From Pseudomonadota bacterium (lineage in GTDB: Bacteria > Pseudomonadota > Alphaproteobacteria > Rhizobiales > Hyphomicrobiaceae), in assembly GCA_023412805.1 (NCBI GenBank), contig JAEZRM010000120.1, positions 1-45,516 on the forward strand: 45,516 nucleotides of DNA. The letters are read 5' to 3'. Below are positions 16,585 through 25,703 of this stretch, in pieces. How positions within the stretch are numbered: position 1 is the first letter of the stretch; every line of letters begins with the position of its first letter. The translations under genes and the position numbers were made by a program. The notes under the pieces are model-generated. The model saw nothing but the letters and a program-made list of their open reading frames with translations. It had not been told where the DNA came from and searched no databases.

Positions 16585-17013
16585 GTGTTCTGGCGCGCGG
16601 TTGGCCGCATTATCCTGGTGCCGCTCGGTTTTCTGCTGGCGTCATTGGCCGCGATGTTCGTGCTGGTCACGCTCGGCATGGAGCGCGTTACGCATTCCAT
16701 CCAGGGTCGCGGGCCCGACGCCGACAACTGGATCGCCATCTTCGATCTGGCCGACCAGACGATCACACTATTCTCGACGTTCACGATCATCCCCGCCATT
16801 CTGCTCGTCATCATCGGGGAGGTCGCGCGGATTCGCTCGTCGCTTTACTACATCCTCGGTGGTGGTGCGGTGCTCGCAGCGTGGCCCTTGCTGAGCCGCA
16901 TGAGCGCTGCCGCGCAGGATCCCTCGCAGTTGGGGGTTGTGTGGACCGTATTCGCGACCGCGGGCTTCACGGGCGGGTTCATCTACTGGCTGATCGCAGG
17001 GCGGCGGGCCTGA
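16585..17013 (+). CDS. Four-helix membrane protein following rlmN, unknown function
   Basis: A 142-residue protein starting with GTG two bases after the rlmN stop, so it is co-transcribed. It is almost entirely hydrophobic, with probable transmembrane segments at about 7-30 (IILVPLGFLLASLAAMFVLV), 57-80 (TLFSTFTIIPAILLVIIGEV), 88-105 (YYILGGGAVLAAWPLL) and 118-138 (VVWTVFATAGFTGGFIYWLI). Small membrane proteins of this size follow rlmN in many alphaproteobacteria, as I recall, but I know of no assigned function. No catalytic motif is visible. Confidence 0.8.
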   Translation: MFWRAVGRIILVPLGFLLASLAAMFVLVTLGMERVTHSIQGRGPDADNWIAIFDLADQTITLFSTFTIIPAILLVIIGEVARIRSSLYYILGGGAVLAAWPLLSRMSAAAQDPSQLGVVWTVFATAGFTGGFIYWLIAGRRA

Positions 17014-17120
17014 GTTTGTTCGCCGCGGCCTGCTGGAAAGAGGTGCTACCTCCCTCTATTCTCTAGGCACGCCCGCGCGCCGCCATGCGGAGGGCGTTTG
17101 CGCGCGACGCCGTCTCTTCC

Positions 17121-17232
17121 CCTTCTCCCCGTCCTTACGGGGAGAAGGTCGGGTTGAGGGGCGGCACACAAAACACGTTGGCAATTGCCGCCGCCCCTCA
17201 CCCTGGCCCTCTCCCCGCACGCGGGGAGAGGG
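17121..17232. repeat. Palindromic repeat element with three nested stems (REP-like)
   Basis: The element has two hairpins of the CCCTCTCCCCG/CGGGGAGAGGG kind: CCTTCTCCCC with GGGGAGAAGG (17121-17148) and a 12-bp stem CCCTCTCCCCGC with GCGGGGAGAGGG (17207-17232). Between them TGAGGGGCGGC (17155-17165) pairs exactly with GCCGCCCCTCA (17190-17200). The whole can fold as a clover. Sequences of this CCCTCTCCCC...GGGGAGAGGG type are scattered in many alphaproteobacterial genomes as non-coding interspersed repeats. It sits just upstream of mmcB, and its end supplies purine-rich bases before the mmcB start. Confidence 0.8.
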
Positions 17233-17251
17233 GAAGAAGTCGAGTAGAACC

Positions 17252-17773
17252 ATGTCCCTCGTGCGCCCAAACACTCCAATCGAACCGGTCATTCGGGATG
17301 GCCCAGGCGCGCTCGCGGACAACCGGCAATCGGAGAAAGCCGCCGAGATATGCCGCGGCGTGATGCGCGTGCTCGCACAGCACGAGATGACGGGCCTGAT
17401 CGAAGTCACCCTCGCCAATGGCCGGCGCGCCGACGTGATGGCCCTCTCGCCGAGCGGCACGCTCTGGATCGTCGAAATCAAGTCGAGCGTAACCGACTTC
17501 CAGGTCGATCAGAAATGGCCGGATTACCGCGACTACTGCGATGCGCTGTTCTTTGGCGTGGCCACGGATTTCCCGCAGGAAATCCTCCCGCGCGACACGG
17601 GCCTGATCGTCGCGGATCGCTTTGGTGGTGAAATCCTGCGCCCGGCGCCTGAGCACCGGCTCGCCCCTGCGCGTCGCAAGGCCTTGACGCTGCACTATGC
17701 GCGGCTGGCGGCAGCGCGGCTCAGCTCGGCATTCGACGCGCACACGCGCTTCGAGCCGCTGCCACGCGAATAG
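17252..17773 (+). CDS. mmcB: MmcB family DNA repair protein
   Basis: A 173-residue protein of the MmcB family, first linked to mitomycin C resistance in Caulobacter and restricted mainly to alphaproteobacteria. The core shows a PD-(D/E)XK-like nuclease pattern: GLIEVTLANGRRADVMALSP, then GTLWIVEIKSSVTDFQVDQK, where the Asp of RADV and the ExK of VEIKSS would bind metal. DYRDYCDALFFGV and PRDTGLIVAD follow. It probably helps remove DNA damage; the direct nuclease role is inferred from the fold. The gene ends 5 bases from the convergent regA stop. A palindromic repeat lies just upstream, so its promoter is either inside that element or shared with rlmN. Confidence 0.92.
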   Translation: MSLVRPNTPIEPVIRDGPGALADNRQSEKAAEICRGVMRVLAQHEMTGLIEVTLANGRRADVMALSPSGTLWIVEIKSSVTDFQVDQKWPDYRDYCDALFFGVATDFPQEILPRDTGLIVADRFGGEILRPAPEHRLAPARRKALTLHYARLAAARLSSAFDAHTRFEPLPRE

Positions 17774-17778
17774 GTCGA

Positions 17779-18363
17779 TTACTTCGGCGCGCGCTTGGCG
17801 AGAATGCGCTGCAGGGTCCTGCGGTGCATGTTGAGACGCCGCGCCGTCTCCGAGACATTGCGGTTGCAGAGTTCGTAGACGCGCTGGATGTGCTCCCAGC
17901 GCACGCGGTCCGCAGACATTGGATTTTCGGGCGGAGGCGCACGCTCGCCCGTCGGCGCGAGGAGCGCGTCCGTCACGTCATCGGCATCGGCCGGCTTGGC
18001 GAGATAGTCGACCGCACCGAGCTTCACCGCCGACACCGCGGTTGCGAAATTGCCGTACCCGGTGAGCACGATCGTGCGCGCGTCCGGGCGGATGCGCGCC
18101 AGTTCCGCGATCACGTCGAGGCCGTTGCCGTCATCGAGACGCATATCGACGACACAGAAAGCCGGCGGCTTCTGCCGGATGAGATCGAGCCCCTCGGCTA
18201 CCGAATGTCCCATGCGGACTTCGAAGCCGCGCAGCTCCATGGCCCGGCCGAGCCGCTGCAGAAACGCCTTGTCGTCATCGACGATGACGAGGGTGCGATC
18301 GGCCGGCAGCTCATCCTGCTTGAACGAGAGGTCTTCAGACACGGCACTGTTCTCCATATCCAT
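17779..18363 (-). CDS. regA: Redox response regulator RegA/ActR/PrrA
   Basis: A response regulator of 194 residues from the ATG at 18363 (an alternative ATG at 18393 adds ten residues). The receiver domain has the acidic pocket VIVDDDKAF, phosphoacceptor Asp73 in VVDMRLDDGNG, and VLTGYGNFATAV with KPADADD. After a short proline hinge (APPPENP) comes the Fis-type helix-turn-helix NVSETARRLNMHRRTLQRIL, which is nearly invariant in RegA/PrrA/ActR proteins. The protein controls respiration, carbon fixation, nitrogen fixation or photosynthesis genes in response to redox state. It lies downstream of regB on the same strand with a gap of about 70 bases. Confidence 0.95.
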   Translation of the reverse strand: MDMENSAVSEDLSFKQDELPADRTLVIVDDDKAFLQRLGRAMELRGFEVRMGHSVAEGLDLIRQKPPAFCVVDMRLDDGNGLDVIAELARIRPDARTIVLTGYGNFATAVSAVKLGAVDYLAKPADADDVTDALLAPTGERAPPPENPMSADRVRWEHIQRVYELCNRNVSETARRLNMHRRTLQRILAKRAPK

Positions 18364-18435
18364 CAGCATACCGGAGGCTGCACGCATCGCCAAGCCCGTA
18401 GCCGCTCCGATGCAGAGCCGGTTAACATCCTGAAA

Positions 18436-19845
18436 TCAATTAGATGTCATTGCCAAGACCGAGCCAGCGGAAGGAGTACCCGCAGGCAGGTCGAAAGCAC
18501 TTCTCGGCCAGGCGATCTTGACTACTGCACCCCGCCCTGGCGAAGCACGGTTAGCGAGTGTGACTTGAGCACCGGAACGCTCGAGCAGCGTTTTCGCGAT
18601 GAAGAAGCCGAGTCCGAGGCCCGCCCCGCTACGTCTTGCCTGCGCGCCCGCACCGCTCCGGGCACCTGCTGGCCTGGACGTCACATAGGGATCGCCGAGC
18701 GTGTCCATGATCTCCGGCGAGAAGCCGGGCCCATCATCCGCTATCGTGATCGACACTTCCGCATCATCCCACAGCGCCGACACCTCGACACGCTCACGGG
18801 CAAAGTCCACGGCATTCTCGATGATGTTGCCGAGACCGAAGATCACCCCCGGGCGGCGTTCGCCGATCGGTTCGCGCCCGTCCGGCGCGGCCACACCATT
18901 GCGCGCAGCCGACGGCCGCGCCGTGATCTCGATGCGAATGGCAGCCGACTTGTAGGGCTGTGCTGCTTCCTGAATGAGCTGGGTCAGGGGCAGGCTGACA
19001 TGATGCGGGTCCTGTTCGCCGGGGCGCCGCGTGAGCTTGCGCAGAATTTCGCGGCACCGATCCGCCTGTGAGCGCAGCAGTCCGATATCCTCCGCAATAT
19101 GCGGCGCCATGTCGGGCGTACTCGCGACCTCGCGCTCCAGCTCCTTCGTCACGAGTGCGATGGTCGCAAGAGGTGTCCCAAGCTCATGGGCCGCGGCCGC
19201 CGCCAGTCCGTCGAGCGCGTGCAGACGCTGCTCGCGCGCGAGAACGAGCTCCGAAGCTGCGAGCGCCGCCGTCATGAGCCGCGCTTCGCGGGAGAGACGT
19301 GACGTGTAGAAGCCGAGGAAGAGCGTGCCTGCCACGATCGCCGCCCAGACGCCGGCCTTGTAGATCCACGGCAATGCAAACATGGCAGGCGGGTACCAGG
19401 GCAGCGGCATGTGATAGGCGACGAGCAGCGTCGCGGCCGCCATTGCCAGAATGCCGAGGCCGATGGTGTTGCGTGTGGGCAAGGTGGCGGCAGAGACGGT
19501 CACCGGCGCGATGAACAGCAGCGCGAAGGGATTCTCGAGGCCGCCGGTGAGATAGAGCAGGGCTGCCAGACCGACGATGTCACATGCCAGCACGGCCGAC
19601 GCAAAGCTCGGACTGAGACGATGGCGCGCCGGATAAAGCACTCTGAGGCCGACGTTCACCCAAGCCGAAAGCGCAATCAGCAGCAGGCACCAGCCGAGCG
19701 GGAGATCAAAATCGAGACCCCAGTAGACGAAGAGCACCGTCCCGAGCTGGCCGAGCACGCCGAACCAGCGCAAACGTACGATGGTCTGCATCCTGAGGCG
19801 GCTCTCGTGGGCGCCGAGGGAGTTTAGCTCGATGATGGGGGCCAT
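18436..19845 (-). CDS. regB: Redox sensor histidine kinase RegB/ActS/PrrB
   Basis: A 469-residue membrane kinase starting at the ATG at 19845 (MAPIIELNSLG). Six transmembrane helices fill residues about 25-180. The quinone-binding heptad GGLENPF is at 101-107. The phosphorylated histidine is His220 in AAAAAHELGTPLATI, and a cysteine at 264 (ADRCREILRK) corresponds to the redox-sensing Cys265 of the Rhodobacter RegB. The ATP-binding end has NIIENAVDFA, ADDGPGFSP and GAGLGLGFFIAKTLLERSG. All signature parts are present, so it should sense the quinone pool and phosphorylate RegA. It is divergent from sco1/senC, the classical regB-senC pairing. Confidence 0.95.
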   Translation of the reverse strand: MAPIIELNSLGAHESRLRMQTIVRLRWFGVLGQLGTVLFVYWGLDFDLPLGWCLLLIALSAWVNVGLRVLYPARHRLSPSFASAVLACDIVGLAALLYLTGGLENPFALLFIAPVTVSAATLPTRNTIGLGILAMAAATLLVAYHMPLPWYPPAMFALPWIYKAGVWAAIVAGTLFLGFYTSRLSREARLMTAALAASELVLAREQRLHALDGLAAAAAHELGTPLATIALVTKELEREVASTPDMAPHIAEDIGLLRSQADRCREILRKLTRRPGEQDPHHVSLPLTQLIQEAAQPYKSAAIRIEITARPSAARNGVAAPDGREPIGERRPGVIFGLGNIIENAVDFARERVEVSALWDDAEVSITIADDGPGFSPEIMDTLGDPYVTSRPAGARSGAGAQARRSGAGLGLGFFIAKTLLERSGAQVTLANRASPGRGAVVKIAWPRSAFDLPAGTPSAGSVLAMTSN

Positions 19846-20027
19846 GGGTGCGTCACCGCTCGTCAAACGCACATGCCTGCACGCGTCGCCACAGAGGCTC
19901 ATCGCCGCAGGGCGCTAACCTTGTCGCAGAGCGTCCTGTAGACCAGATTGAGCCAAAGAGGAAACAGTCAAGCAGCAGGAGGCCTCTTCGCTGCTCAGAT
20001 GGCCCCCGGATGGCCCCAGGTGTCTTC

Positions 20028-20621
20028 ATGAATTTCCGCCTTGCTGCCATCGCCCTCGCCGCTGCGCTCGTCGGTGGGCTTGTGGCGTTCGCCGTCGTGC
20101 AGCCACAGGTGTCGAATGTCCTCCCATCGACCGGCAAGGCGCTGGTCGGAGGCCCCTTCACGCTTGTCGATCACACTGGCAAGACGGTCACGGAGAAGGA
20201 CTTCCGCGGCCTCTACATGCTCGTCTATTTCGGCTTCACGCACTGCCCGGACGTGTGCCCGACAGGTCTCCAGGTCATGTCTGCGGCGCTCGAAAAGGTC
20301 GGCGCCAAGGCCGAGCAGGTGACGCCGATCCTGATCACCGTCGATCCCGAGCGCGACACGCCCGAGCAGCTCGCTTCATACGTGCCGAGCTTTCATCCCC
20401 GCCTCGTAGGATTGACCGGCTCGCCCGAACAAGTCGGCGCGGCGCTCAAGTCTTACCGCGTCTACGCGAAGAAGGTCGATGATCCGAAATCGGCCGCCGG
20501 CTTCACCTTCGATCACACCTCGCTTCTCTATCTCATGGACCGCAACGGCGACTACATCGCGCACTTCACGCACGCGACACCGGTCGACCGCATAGCCGAG
20601 AGACTGGCGAAGCTGCCGTAG
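20028..20621 (+). CDS. senC: Sco1/SenC copper chaperone for cytochrome oxidase
   Basis: A 197-residue membrane-anchored thioredoxin-like protein that delivers copper to the CuA/CuB centres of cytochrome oxidase and may also signal redox state. The start at 20028 gives an N-terminal anchor (MNFRLAAIALAAALVGGLV). The copper ligands are Cys73 and Cys77 in THCPDVCPTG and His163 in TFDHTSLLYLMD, all present. VDPERDTPEQLASY is also typical. An upstream in-frame extension (to 19848) is not family-like. The gene is divergent from regB, and the 182-base region between them should hold both promoters. In Rhodobacter, senC lies beside regA and regB and affects the same regulon. Confidence 0.95.
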   Translation: MNFRLAAIALAAALVGGLVAFAVVQPQVSNVLPSTGKALVGGPFTLVDHTGKTVTEKDFRGLYMLVYFGFTHCPDVCPTGLQVMSAALEKVGAKAEQVTPILITVDPERDTPEQLASYVPSFHPRLVGLTGSPEQVGAALKSYRVYAKKVDDPKSAAGFTFDHTSLLYLMDRNGDYIAHFTHATPVDRIAERLAKLP

Positions 20622-20957
20622 AGAGCGCAGCAAAGTATCGAACGCAGCCAAAGCGATTGATCGTGTGCGATTGGCTTACGAGCAACGGCCGGCACTTGCA
20701 TATCCGGCACCGCCCGCTCCCCGCTGCCTGCTCAAATCCTCCTAAACCCTTAACCAATTTGACATTCTCACGAATCCGGCCAGAGTGGCTTGTGGGAGAT
20801 TGTGTCATCTGAGTGATCGTTCCGTCGCGACAAGGCGCTGCCCAGTGCAATCGGTGAAGGTGTACCCACCGGAACTGCCGACCGCACTGAGTGCAAGCAA
20901 GATGCGCTGCACGTCGGAGCCAACGATCATTCGAGGAAACACACTGGGGGAGTTCAC
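20622..20957. other. 336-base intergenic region before phaZ
   Basis: No open frame with coding character is seen. It must hold the phaZ promoter. A TTGACA hexamer occurs at 20759-20764, but no acceptable -10 lies 16-18 bases later. A strong ribosome binding site (GGGGGAG) lies just before the phaZ ATG. Confidence 0.5.
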
Positions 20958-22472
20958 ATGCTCTACCACTGGTACGAGCTCGGCCATGCGGCCGTGCGAC
21001 CTGTTCGTGCTGCCGCAGGATCGGCGCGCCTCCTGCTTTCGAACCCCTTCAACCCGCTGACGCACACGAGCATGGCGCGGCACACTGCCGCCGCCCTCGA
21101 GGTTTTCGAGCGCACCACGCGGCGCTACGACAAGCCGAACTATCGCATCGATCGCACCAACGTCGACGGCATCGACGTCGGCGTGCGCGAGGAAGTCGTG
21201 TGGCAGCATCCCTTCTGCCGGCTCGTGCACTTCAAGCGCAACATCGCGCCCGCGCGCGCCGCGCGTGATCCGCGCCTTCTGCTCGTCGCACCCATGTCAG
21301 GCCACTTCGCGACGCTGCTGCGCGGCACGGTCGAGACTTTCCTGCCGGACCACGAGGTCTACATCACCGACTGGCTGGATGCGCGCGACGTACCGATGTC
21401 AGCCGGCGAATTCCGCCTCGATGATTACATCGACGCGATGATCGCCATGTTCCGCCATTTCGACGGCGACGTGCATGTCTTCTCCGTGTGCCAGCCGTCG
21501 GTGCCCGTGCTCGCGGCCGTTTCGCTCATGGAGGCCGAAGGCGATCCGGCCGTGCCGCTCAGCATGTCGCTTGCCGGTGGCCCGATCGATACGCGCCGCA
21601 GCCCGACGATCGTGAACCGGCTCGCGGAACAGCGCGGCACCGACTGGTTCCGTCGCAATGTGATCACCCAGGTGCCGTGGCCCAATCCCGGCTTCGGGCG
21701 CTCGGTTTATCCGGGCTTCCTGCAGCTCAGCGGGTTCATGACCATGAACCTCGACCGGCACATGAACGCGCACAAGGATCTCTTCTTCCATCTCGTGCGC
21801 GGCGATGGCGACAGCGCCGAAAAGCATCGCGAATTCTACGATGAATATCTCGCCGTCATGGATCTGACCGCGGAGTTCTACCTCGATACGGTCGACACCG
21901 TGTTCGTGCGCCATCTTCTGGCCAAGGGCGAGATGCGCCACCGTGGACGCCTGATCGATCCGAGTGCGATTCGCCGCGTCGGCCTCTTCACCATCGAAGG
22001 CGAGAAGGACGACATCACCGGCCTCGGCCAATGCCAAGCCGCACACGACCTCTGCACGTCATTGCCGGACACGGACAAGATGCACTTTACGTGCCCGCAT
22101 GTCGGCCACTACGGCATTTTCAACGGCTCCCGCTTCCGCCGCGAGATTGCACCGCGAATCGCAGCCTTTGCTCGCGAACGCGATCCGCGCACGAAGGCAG
22201 GCATCGCCGCGCCGGCACTTCGTCGCACCACGCCGCGCGAAAAGATTGATGCAGAGCGCCGCGAAATTTCTGCGGCCGCCTTCACATTTGGTAACGACAC
22301 ACCCGCGCGCCCTCGCCGCACGACGACGCGGCACGACGACGCGGCCGCCACCAAGCAGGCTTCACATACGCACGCAGCCGATGCGCTTTATCTACCTCAG
22401 CTCGCACATCTAACAATGCTGCAGCTCGCCGGTAGCCTGCTGCTCGACGGACTGAAAGTTTGGCAACAATAA
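20958..22472 (+). CDS. phaZ: Intracellular poly(3-hydroxybutyrate) depolymerase
   Basis: A 504-residue enzyme that breaks down stored PHB granules to hydroxyacids. The family begins MLYHWYELGHAAVRPVRA, and the nucleophile is Cys178 in FSVCQPSVPVLA, as in the cysteine-type intracellular depolymerases. Other conserved parts are VAPMSGHFATLLRGTV, YITDWLDARDVP and CPHVGHYGIFNGSRFR with the catalytic histidine. The core ends near residue 412. The remaining 90 residues are low complexity (Arg, Ala, Thr and His rich) and look less conserved. RBS GGGGGAG precedes the ATG. No phaC or phasin gene is adjacent. Confidence 0.93.
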   Translation: MLYHWYELGHAAVRPVRAAAGSARLLLSNPFNPLTHTSMARHTAAALEVFERTTRRYDKPNYRIDRTNVDGIDVGVREEVVWQHPFCRLVHFKRNIAPARAARDPRLLLVAPMSGHFATLLRGTVETFLPDHEVYITDWLDARDVPMSAGEFRLDDYIDAMIAMFRHFDGDVHVFSVCQPSVPVLAAVSLMEAEGDPAVPLSMSLAGGPIDTRRSPTIVNRLAEQRGTDWFRRNVITQVPWPNPGFGRSVYPGFLQLSGFMTMNLDRHMNAHKDLFFHLVRGDGDSAEKHREFYDEYLAVMDLTAEFYLDTVDTVFVRHLLAKGEMRHRGRLIDPSAIRRVGLFTIEGEKDDITGLGQCQAAHDLCTSLPDTDKMHFTCPHVGHYGIFNGSRFRREIAPRIAAFARERDPRTKAGIAAPALRRTTPREKIDAERREISAAAFTFGNDTPARPRRTTTRHDDAAATKQASHTHAADALYLPQLAHLTMLQLAGSLLLDGLKVWQQ

Positions 22473-22774
22473 CACCCATTATTCCGCGACTCAGTCGCGC
22501 ACGAAATATCTGTGGCGCTGATGCGTCGCGTGGCGTTGCCGCCACATGCTTTTGCTCTCATGCGCTCTGCTCGCGGCAAAGGGTTCGCGCGCTCGGTCGA
22601 GCCTGCTAGGAATCGATCACTCGGCGGTGCATCGGGGTGCGCCGCAGGACTGCCTCAAACGAGTGCGAAGCGCGTCAGTCGAGTGGTGCACCTGACACCG
22701 GTCGATGGGGGACATTTGCAAATGCGCTACCGGCGCAATCCCTCACGCACATTGGGAGACGAGCGAGGACGCGC

Positions 22775-23542
22775 ATGAAGCGGCGGACCGCAAAATCGAC
22801 GGGCAAGGCAACGGCTGCTTCGGTGCAGCTACTGAAGGTGGACGGCATCTCCGCGCCAGTGGAAGTGCGTCGCCACCCGAAGGCGCGTCGTCTCACGTTG
22901 CGCGTCAGTCGCACGCAACACGCCGTCATTCTGACCATGCCGCGCAGCTCCGATCTGCGCGAGGCGGATCGCTTTCTGCTGCGCAATCGCGACTGGGTGC
23001 GCGAGCGCCTCGAATGCGTGCCAGAGCCCGTGCCGCTCGTCGAAGGCGCCACCTTCCCTCTCCGGGGCGTACCGCATGAAATTGCGATCGAGCCGACACT
23101 TCGCGGCGCCGGCGTGGTCGAGATTGCCACGCGCGCGGGTCGGCGCGTTCCTGTCGTCATCGTGCACGGTACGTTGGAGCACGCCCCCCGGCGCCTGCGC
23201 GATTGGCTCTATGCCGAAGCCGCGCGCGACCTTCAGACAGCCGTATCACGTTACGCGAAGGCGCTCGGCGTCCGGCCGCTCAGGATCACGCTCCGCGATC
23301 AGAAAACGCGATGGGGCTCCTGCTCGAGTGCGGGGCAGCTCTCGTTTTCCTGGCGGCTGCTAATGGCACCGCCGGTCGTTCTCGACTACGTGGCGGCCCA
23401 CGAGGTCGCCCATCTTGTCCACATGAACCACGGGCCGCGCTTCTGGCGCCTCGTCGACCGCATCATGCCCCGTGCCGGCGAGGCCAAGGCCTGGCTGCGC
23501 ATTCACGGCATGGATCTTTACCGCTACGATCTCAATCCATGA
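22775..23542 (+). CDS. YgjP-like zinc metallopeptidase (DUF45/M48-like)
   Basis: A 255-residue protein starting at the ATG at 22775, which has RBS GAGCGAGGA; a longer frame to 22637 is not conserved in character. The zinc-binding HEVAH is at 209-213, followed by a third ligand His219 in HMNHGPRFWRLVD. The preceding RITLRDQKTRWGSCSSAG is the family signature. Related proteins include SprT/YgjP-type peptidases. The substrate is unknown. It stands between phaZ (302-base gap) and the alpha-hydroxyacid oxidase gene, with no operon evidence. Confidence 0.9.
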   Translation: MKRRTAKSTGKATAASVQLLKVDGISAPVEVRRHPKARRLTLRVSRTQHAVILTMPRSSDLREADRFLLRNRDWVRERLECVPEPVPLVEGATFPLRGVPHEIAIEPTLRGAGVVEIATRAGRRVPVVIVHGTLEHAPRRLRDWLYAEAARDLQTAVSRYAKALGVRPLRITLRDQKTRWGSCSSAGQLSFSWRLLMAPPVVLDYVAAHEVAHLVHMNHGPRFWRLVDRIMPRAGEAKAWLRIHGMDLYRYDLNP

Positions 23543-23670
23543 TCCGGGCTTGGCCCTCCTGCCGCAGCCGTTGCCGCGCCTATTCCCATTGCCCGGTTCC
23601 GTTGAGGCCCGAAAGGCGCTAATCCAAGGACCATAAGCGCCACGCGCGCAATGATCTGAGGAAGCGCCGC

Positions 23671-24864
23671 ATGCCCCAAGTCATGACCTGCATCGAGGAC
23701 CTTCGCGTGCTCGCCAAGCGGCGTGTGCCGCGCATGTTCTACGACTATGCCGACTCGGGCGGCTGGACGGAGAGCACCTACCGGGCCAACGAGGAGGACT
23801 TCCAGCGCATCAAGCTGCGCCAGCGCGTCGCCGTCGACATGACCAACCGCACGCTCGCGAGCACCATGGTCGGCATTCCGGTCTCGATGCCCCTTGCTCT
23901 CGCACCGGTCGGCATGACGGGGATGCAGCACGCCGATGGCGAAATCCTCGCAGCGCGCGCGGCGAACAAGGCCGGCGTTCCCTTCACGCTTTCGACCATG
24001 AGCATCTGCTCGATCGAGGACGTGGCCGAGAACACCGACAAGCCCTTCTGGTTCCAGCTCTACGTCATGCGGGACAAGGATTTTGTCAGCCGCCTGCTCG
24101 CGCGCGCCAAGGCCGCCGGCGTCTCGGCGCTGGTTCTCACCCTCGATCTGCAAATTCTTGCGCAGCGCCACAAGGATCTGAAAAACGGACTGACCGCGCC
24201 GCCGCGGCTCACAATCCCGAACATCATCGACATCAGCATGAAGCCGCGTTGGTGGACGTCAATGCTCGGCACCAAGCGACGCACCTTCCGCAACATCGTC
24301 GGCCACGCCAAGGGCGTCAGTGACATGAGCGCGCTCGGCGCTTGGACGGCGGAGCAATTCGATCCGCGCCTGTCATGGGATGAGGTGAAGCGCATCCGCG
24401 ACGAGTGGGGCGGCAAGCTCATTCTCAAGGGCATTCTCGACGTCGAGGATGCAGAGCTGGCTGCGCAGACGGGGGCTGACGCGCTCATCGTCTCGAATCA
24501 CGGCGGGCGGCAGCTCGACGGTGCAGTCTCCTCGATCGCCGCACTCCCGGAGATTGTTCAGGCCGTCGGCAATCGCATTGAAGTCCACATGGACGGCGGC
24601 ATCCGCTCGGGCCAGGACGTGATCAAGGCGATCGCGCTCGGCGCCAAGGGCGTCTACATCGGCCGCGCGTTCACCTATGGCCTCGGCGCCATGGGCGAGG
24701 AAGGCGTCACCAAAGCGCTGGAGATCATCCGCAAGGAGCTCGATCTCACCATGGCGCTCTGCGGCCACCGCGACATCCAGGACGTGACATCCGACATCCT
24801 GGTGGGTGGCGGCGCGCCTGCGCCGAGTACCGCACTGGGCAGCCATCTGCGCGCCATCGGCTGA
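23671..24864 (+). CDS. lldD: FMN-dependent alpha-hydroxyacid oxidase/L-lactate dehydrogenase
   Basis: A 397-residue flavoprotein of the lactate dehydrogenase/glycolate oxidase family. The active-site set is visible: Tyr26 in FYDYADSGG, LAPVGMTGMQHADGE, Tyr131 in FWFQLYVMRD, His277 and Arg280 in SNHGGRQLDG, then the FMN phosphate region DGGIRSGQDVIKA and YIGRAFTYGLG. It oxidises a 2-hydroxyacid, most likely L-lactate, and passes electrons to the quinone pool or cytochrome. The name lldD fits best, but glycolate or mandelate cannot be excluded. RBS GAGGAAG lies 8 bases before the ATG. Confidence 0.9.
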   Translation: MPQVMTCIEDLRVLAKRRVPRMFYDYADSGGWTESTYRANEEDFQRIKLRQRVAVDMTNRTLASTMVGIPVSMPLALAPVGMTGMQHADGEILAARAANKAGVPFTLSTMSICSIEDVAENTDKPFWFQLYVMRDKDFVSRLLARAKAAGVSALVLTLDLQILAQRHKDLKNGLTAPPRLTIPNIIDISMKPRWWTSMLGTKRRTFRNIVGHAKGVSDMSALGAWTAEQFDPRLSWDEVKRIRDEWGGKLILKGILDVEDAELAAQTGADALIVSNHGGRQLDGAVSSIAALPEIVQAVGNRIEVHMDGGIRSGQDVIKAIALGAKGVYIGRAFTYGLGAMGEEGVTKALEIIRKELDLTMALCGHRDIQDVTSDILVGGGAPAPSTALGSHLRAIG

Positions 24865-24877
24865 AGTTGCATTTGCA

Positions 24878-24897
24878 GGGGAGGAAGCAGCCTCCCC
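24878..24897. terminator. Hairpin after lldD
   Basis: GGGGAGG and CCTCCCC form a 7-bp stem with a 6-base loop, 13 bases after the lldD stop codon and between convergent genes. No T-run follows. Confidence 0.45.
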
Positions 24898-25034
24898 GAG
24901 AGCTCCCAGCCGCGAGCTCGATATCTCGTCCCCACAAACACCAGCGGCGCGGAGCTCGCGCGCCGCGCCGACAAACTATGCTTGGGCACTACCGGGAGAG
25001 ATTCCCTCCCGCGCCAATCTCAAAACGAAGCAGA

Positions 25035-25334
25035 TCAGGTGCGCGGCGGACCACCGGCACCGGCACCAGCGCCAGCACCTGGACCGCGACCACCCCGGCC
25101 TGGGGTCTTGCTGGCGGCAGGCTTGCTCGGGAGGAGGCCCTCACGCTGGAGCTTCTTGCGGGCGAGCTTACGGGCCCGGCGCACGGCCTCGGCCTTCTCT
25201 CGCACCCGGCGCTCGGAGGGCTTCTCATAATAGTTACGCAGCTTCATCTCGCGAAAAATGCCTTCGCGCTGCATCTTCTTCTTGAGCGCCTTGAGCGCCT
25301 GATCGACGTTGTTGTCGCGAACGAGAACTTGCAA
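25035..25334 (-). CDS. rpsU: 30S ribosomal protein S21
   Basis: A 99-residue ribosomal protein that helps base-pairing of mRNA with 16S rRNA at initiation. The family start QVLVRDNNVDQALKALKKKM and the basic REKAEAVRRARKLARKKLQR are clear. The only start in frame with good context is TTG at 25334, with GAGGAG eight bases upstream; no ATG fits. The C-terminal tail beyond residue 75 is glycine/alanine rich (GAGAGAGAGG), longer than the usual S21 and probably unstructured. Alphaproteobacterial S21 proteins often have such tails. Confidence 0.93.
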   Translation of the reverse strand: MQVLVRDNNVDQALKALKKKMQREGIFREMKLRNYYEKPSERRVREKAEAVRRARKLARKKLQREGLLPSKPAASKTPGRGGRGPGAGAGAGAGGPPRT

Positions 25335-25661
25335 GCGTACCGCTCCTCGTGGGTCTAATGCTGCCGCATTGAATCTGAATGCGCAAATGCCCCCGGTGCA
25401 AAGGCATCGGCGGCGGTCTGCGTCGTGGGCGCCTTGTAGCAGAGCCTCAACAGGAAGTCCATCGCCCCCAGAGAGGGTTCCCGTCTCCTCGGCCCGGCCT
25501 CTCTCGAGGATCCGCGGCGGAGCCCCTCCATCACTGGGCCGGCCCTATTTCCAGGCCTCGGCACGCCAGTGCGGTGCAGCATCCGGACCGGCGTGGACCT
25601 GGGCAGACCGCGTCCCTGCGCCCCCGACTGACGAGCAAGCTAACTGTATGACGCTATTCGC

Positions 25662-25689
25662 TTGACTGTGAAGCCGGCTCGCATATTAC
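25662..25689 (+). promoter_or_regulatory. Candidate sigma-70 promoter of dksA
   Basis: TTGACT (25662-25667), a 16-base spacer, and TATTAC (25684-25689) fit the vegetative promoter consensus. The predicted start near 25696 gives a leader of about 68 bases. Confidence 0.5.
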
Positions 25690-25703
25690 GTGGCGCACTT
25701 TTC

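Noticed and set aside
20759..20764. TTGACA as a phaZ promoter -35
   Set aside because: No acceptable -10 hexamer at 16-18 bases; likely chance.
25379..25665. Small open frames in the rpsU-dksA gap
   Set aside because: Arg/Pro-rich sequence with no ribosome sites and no family features.
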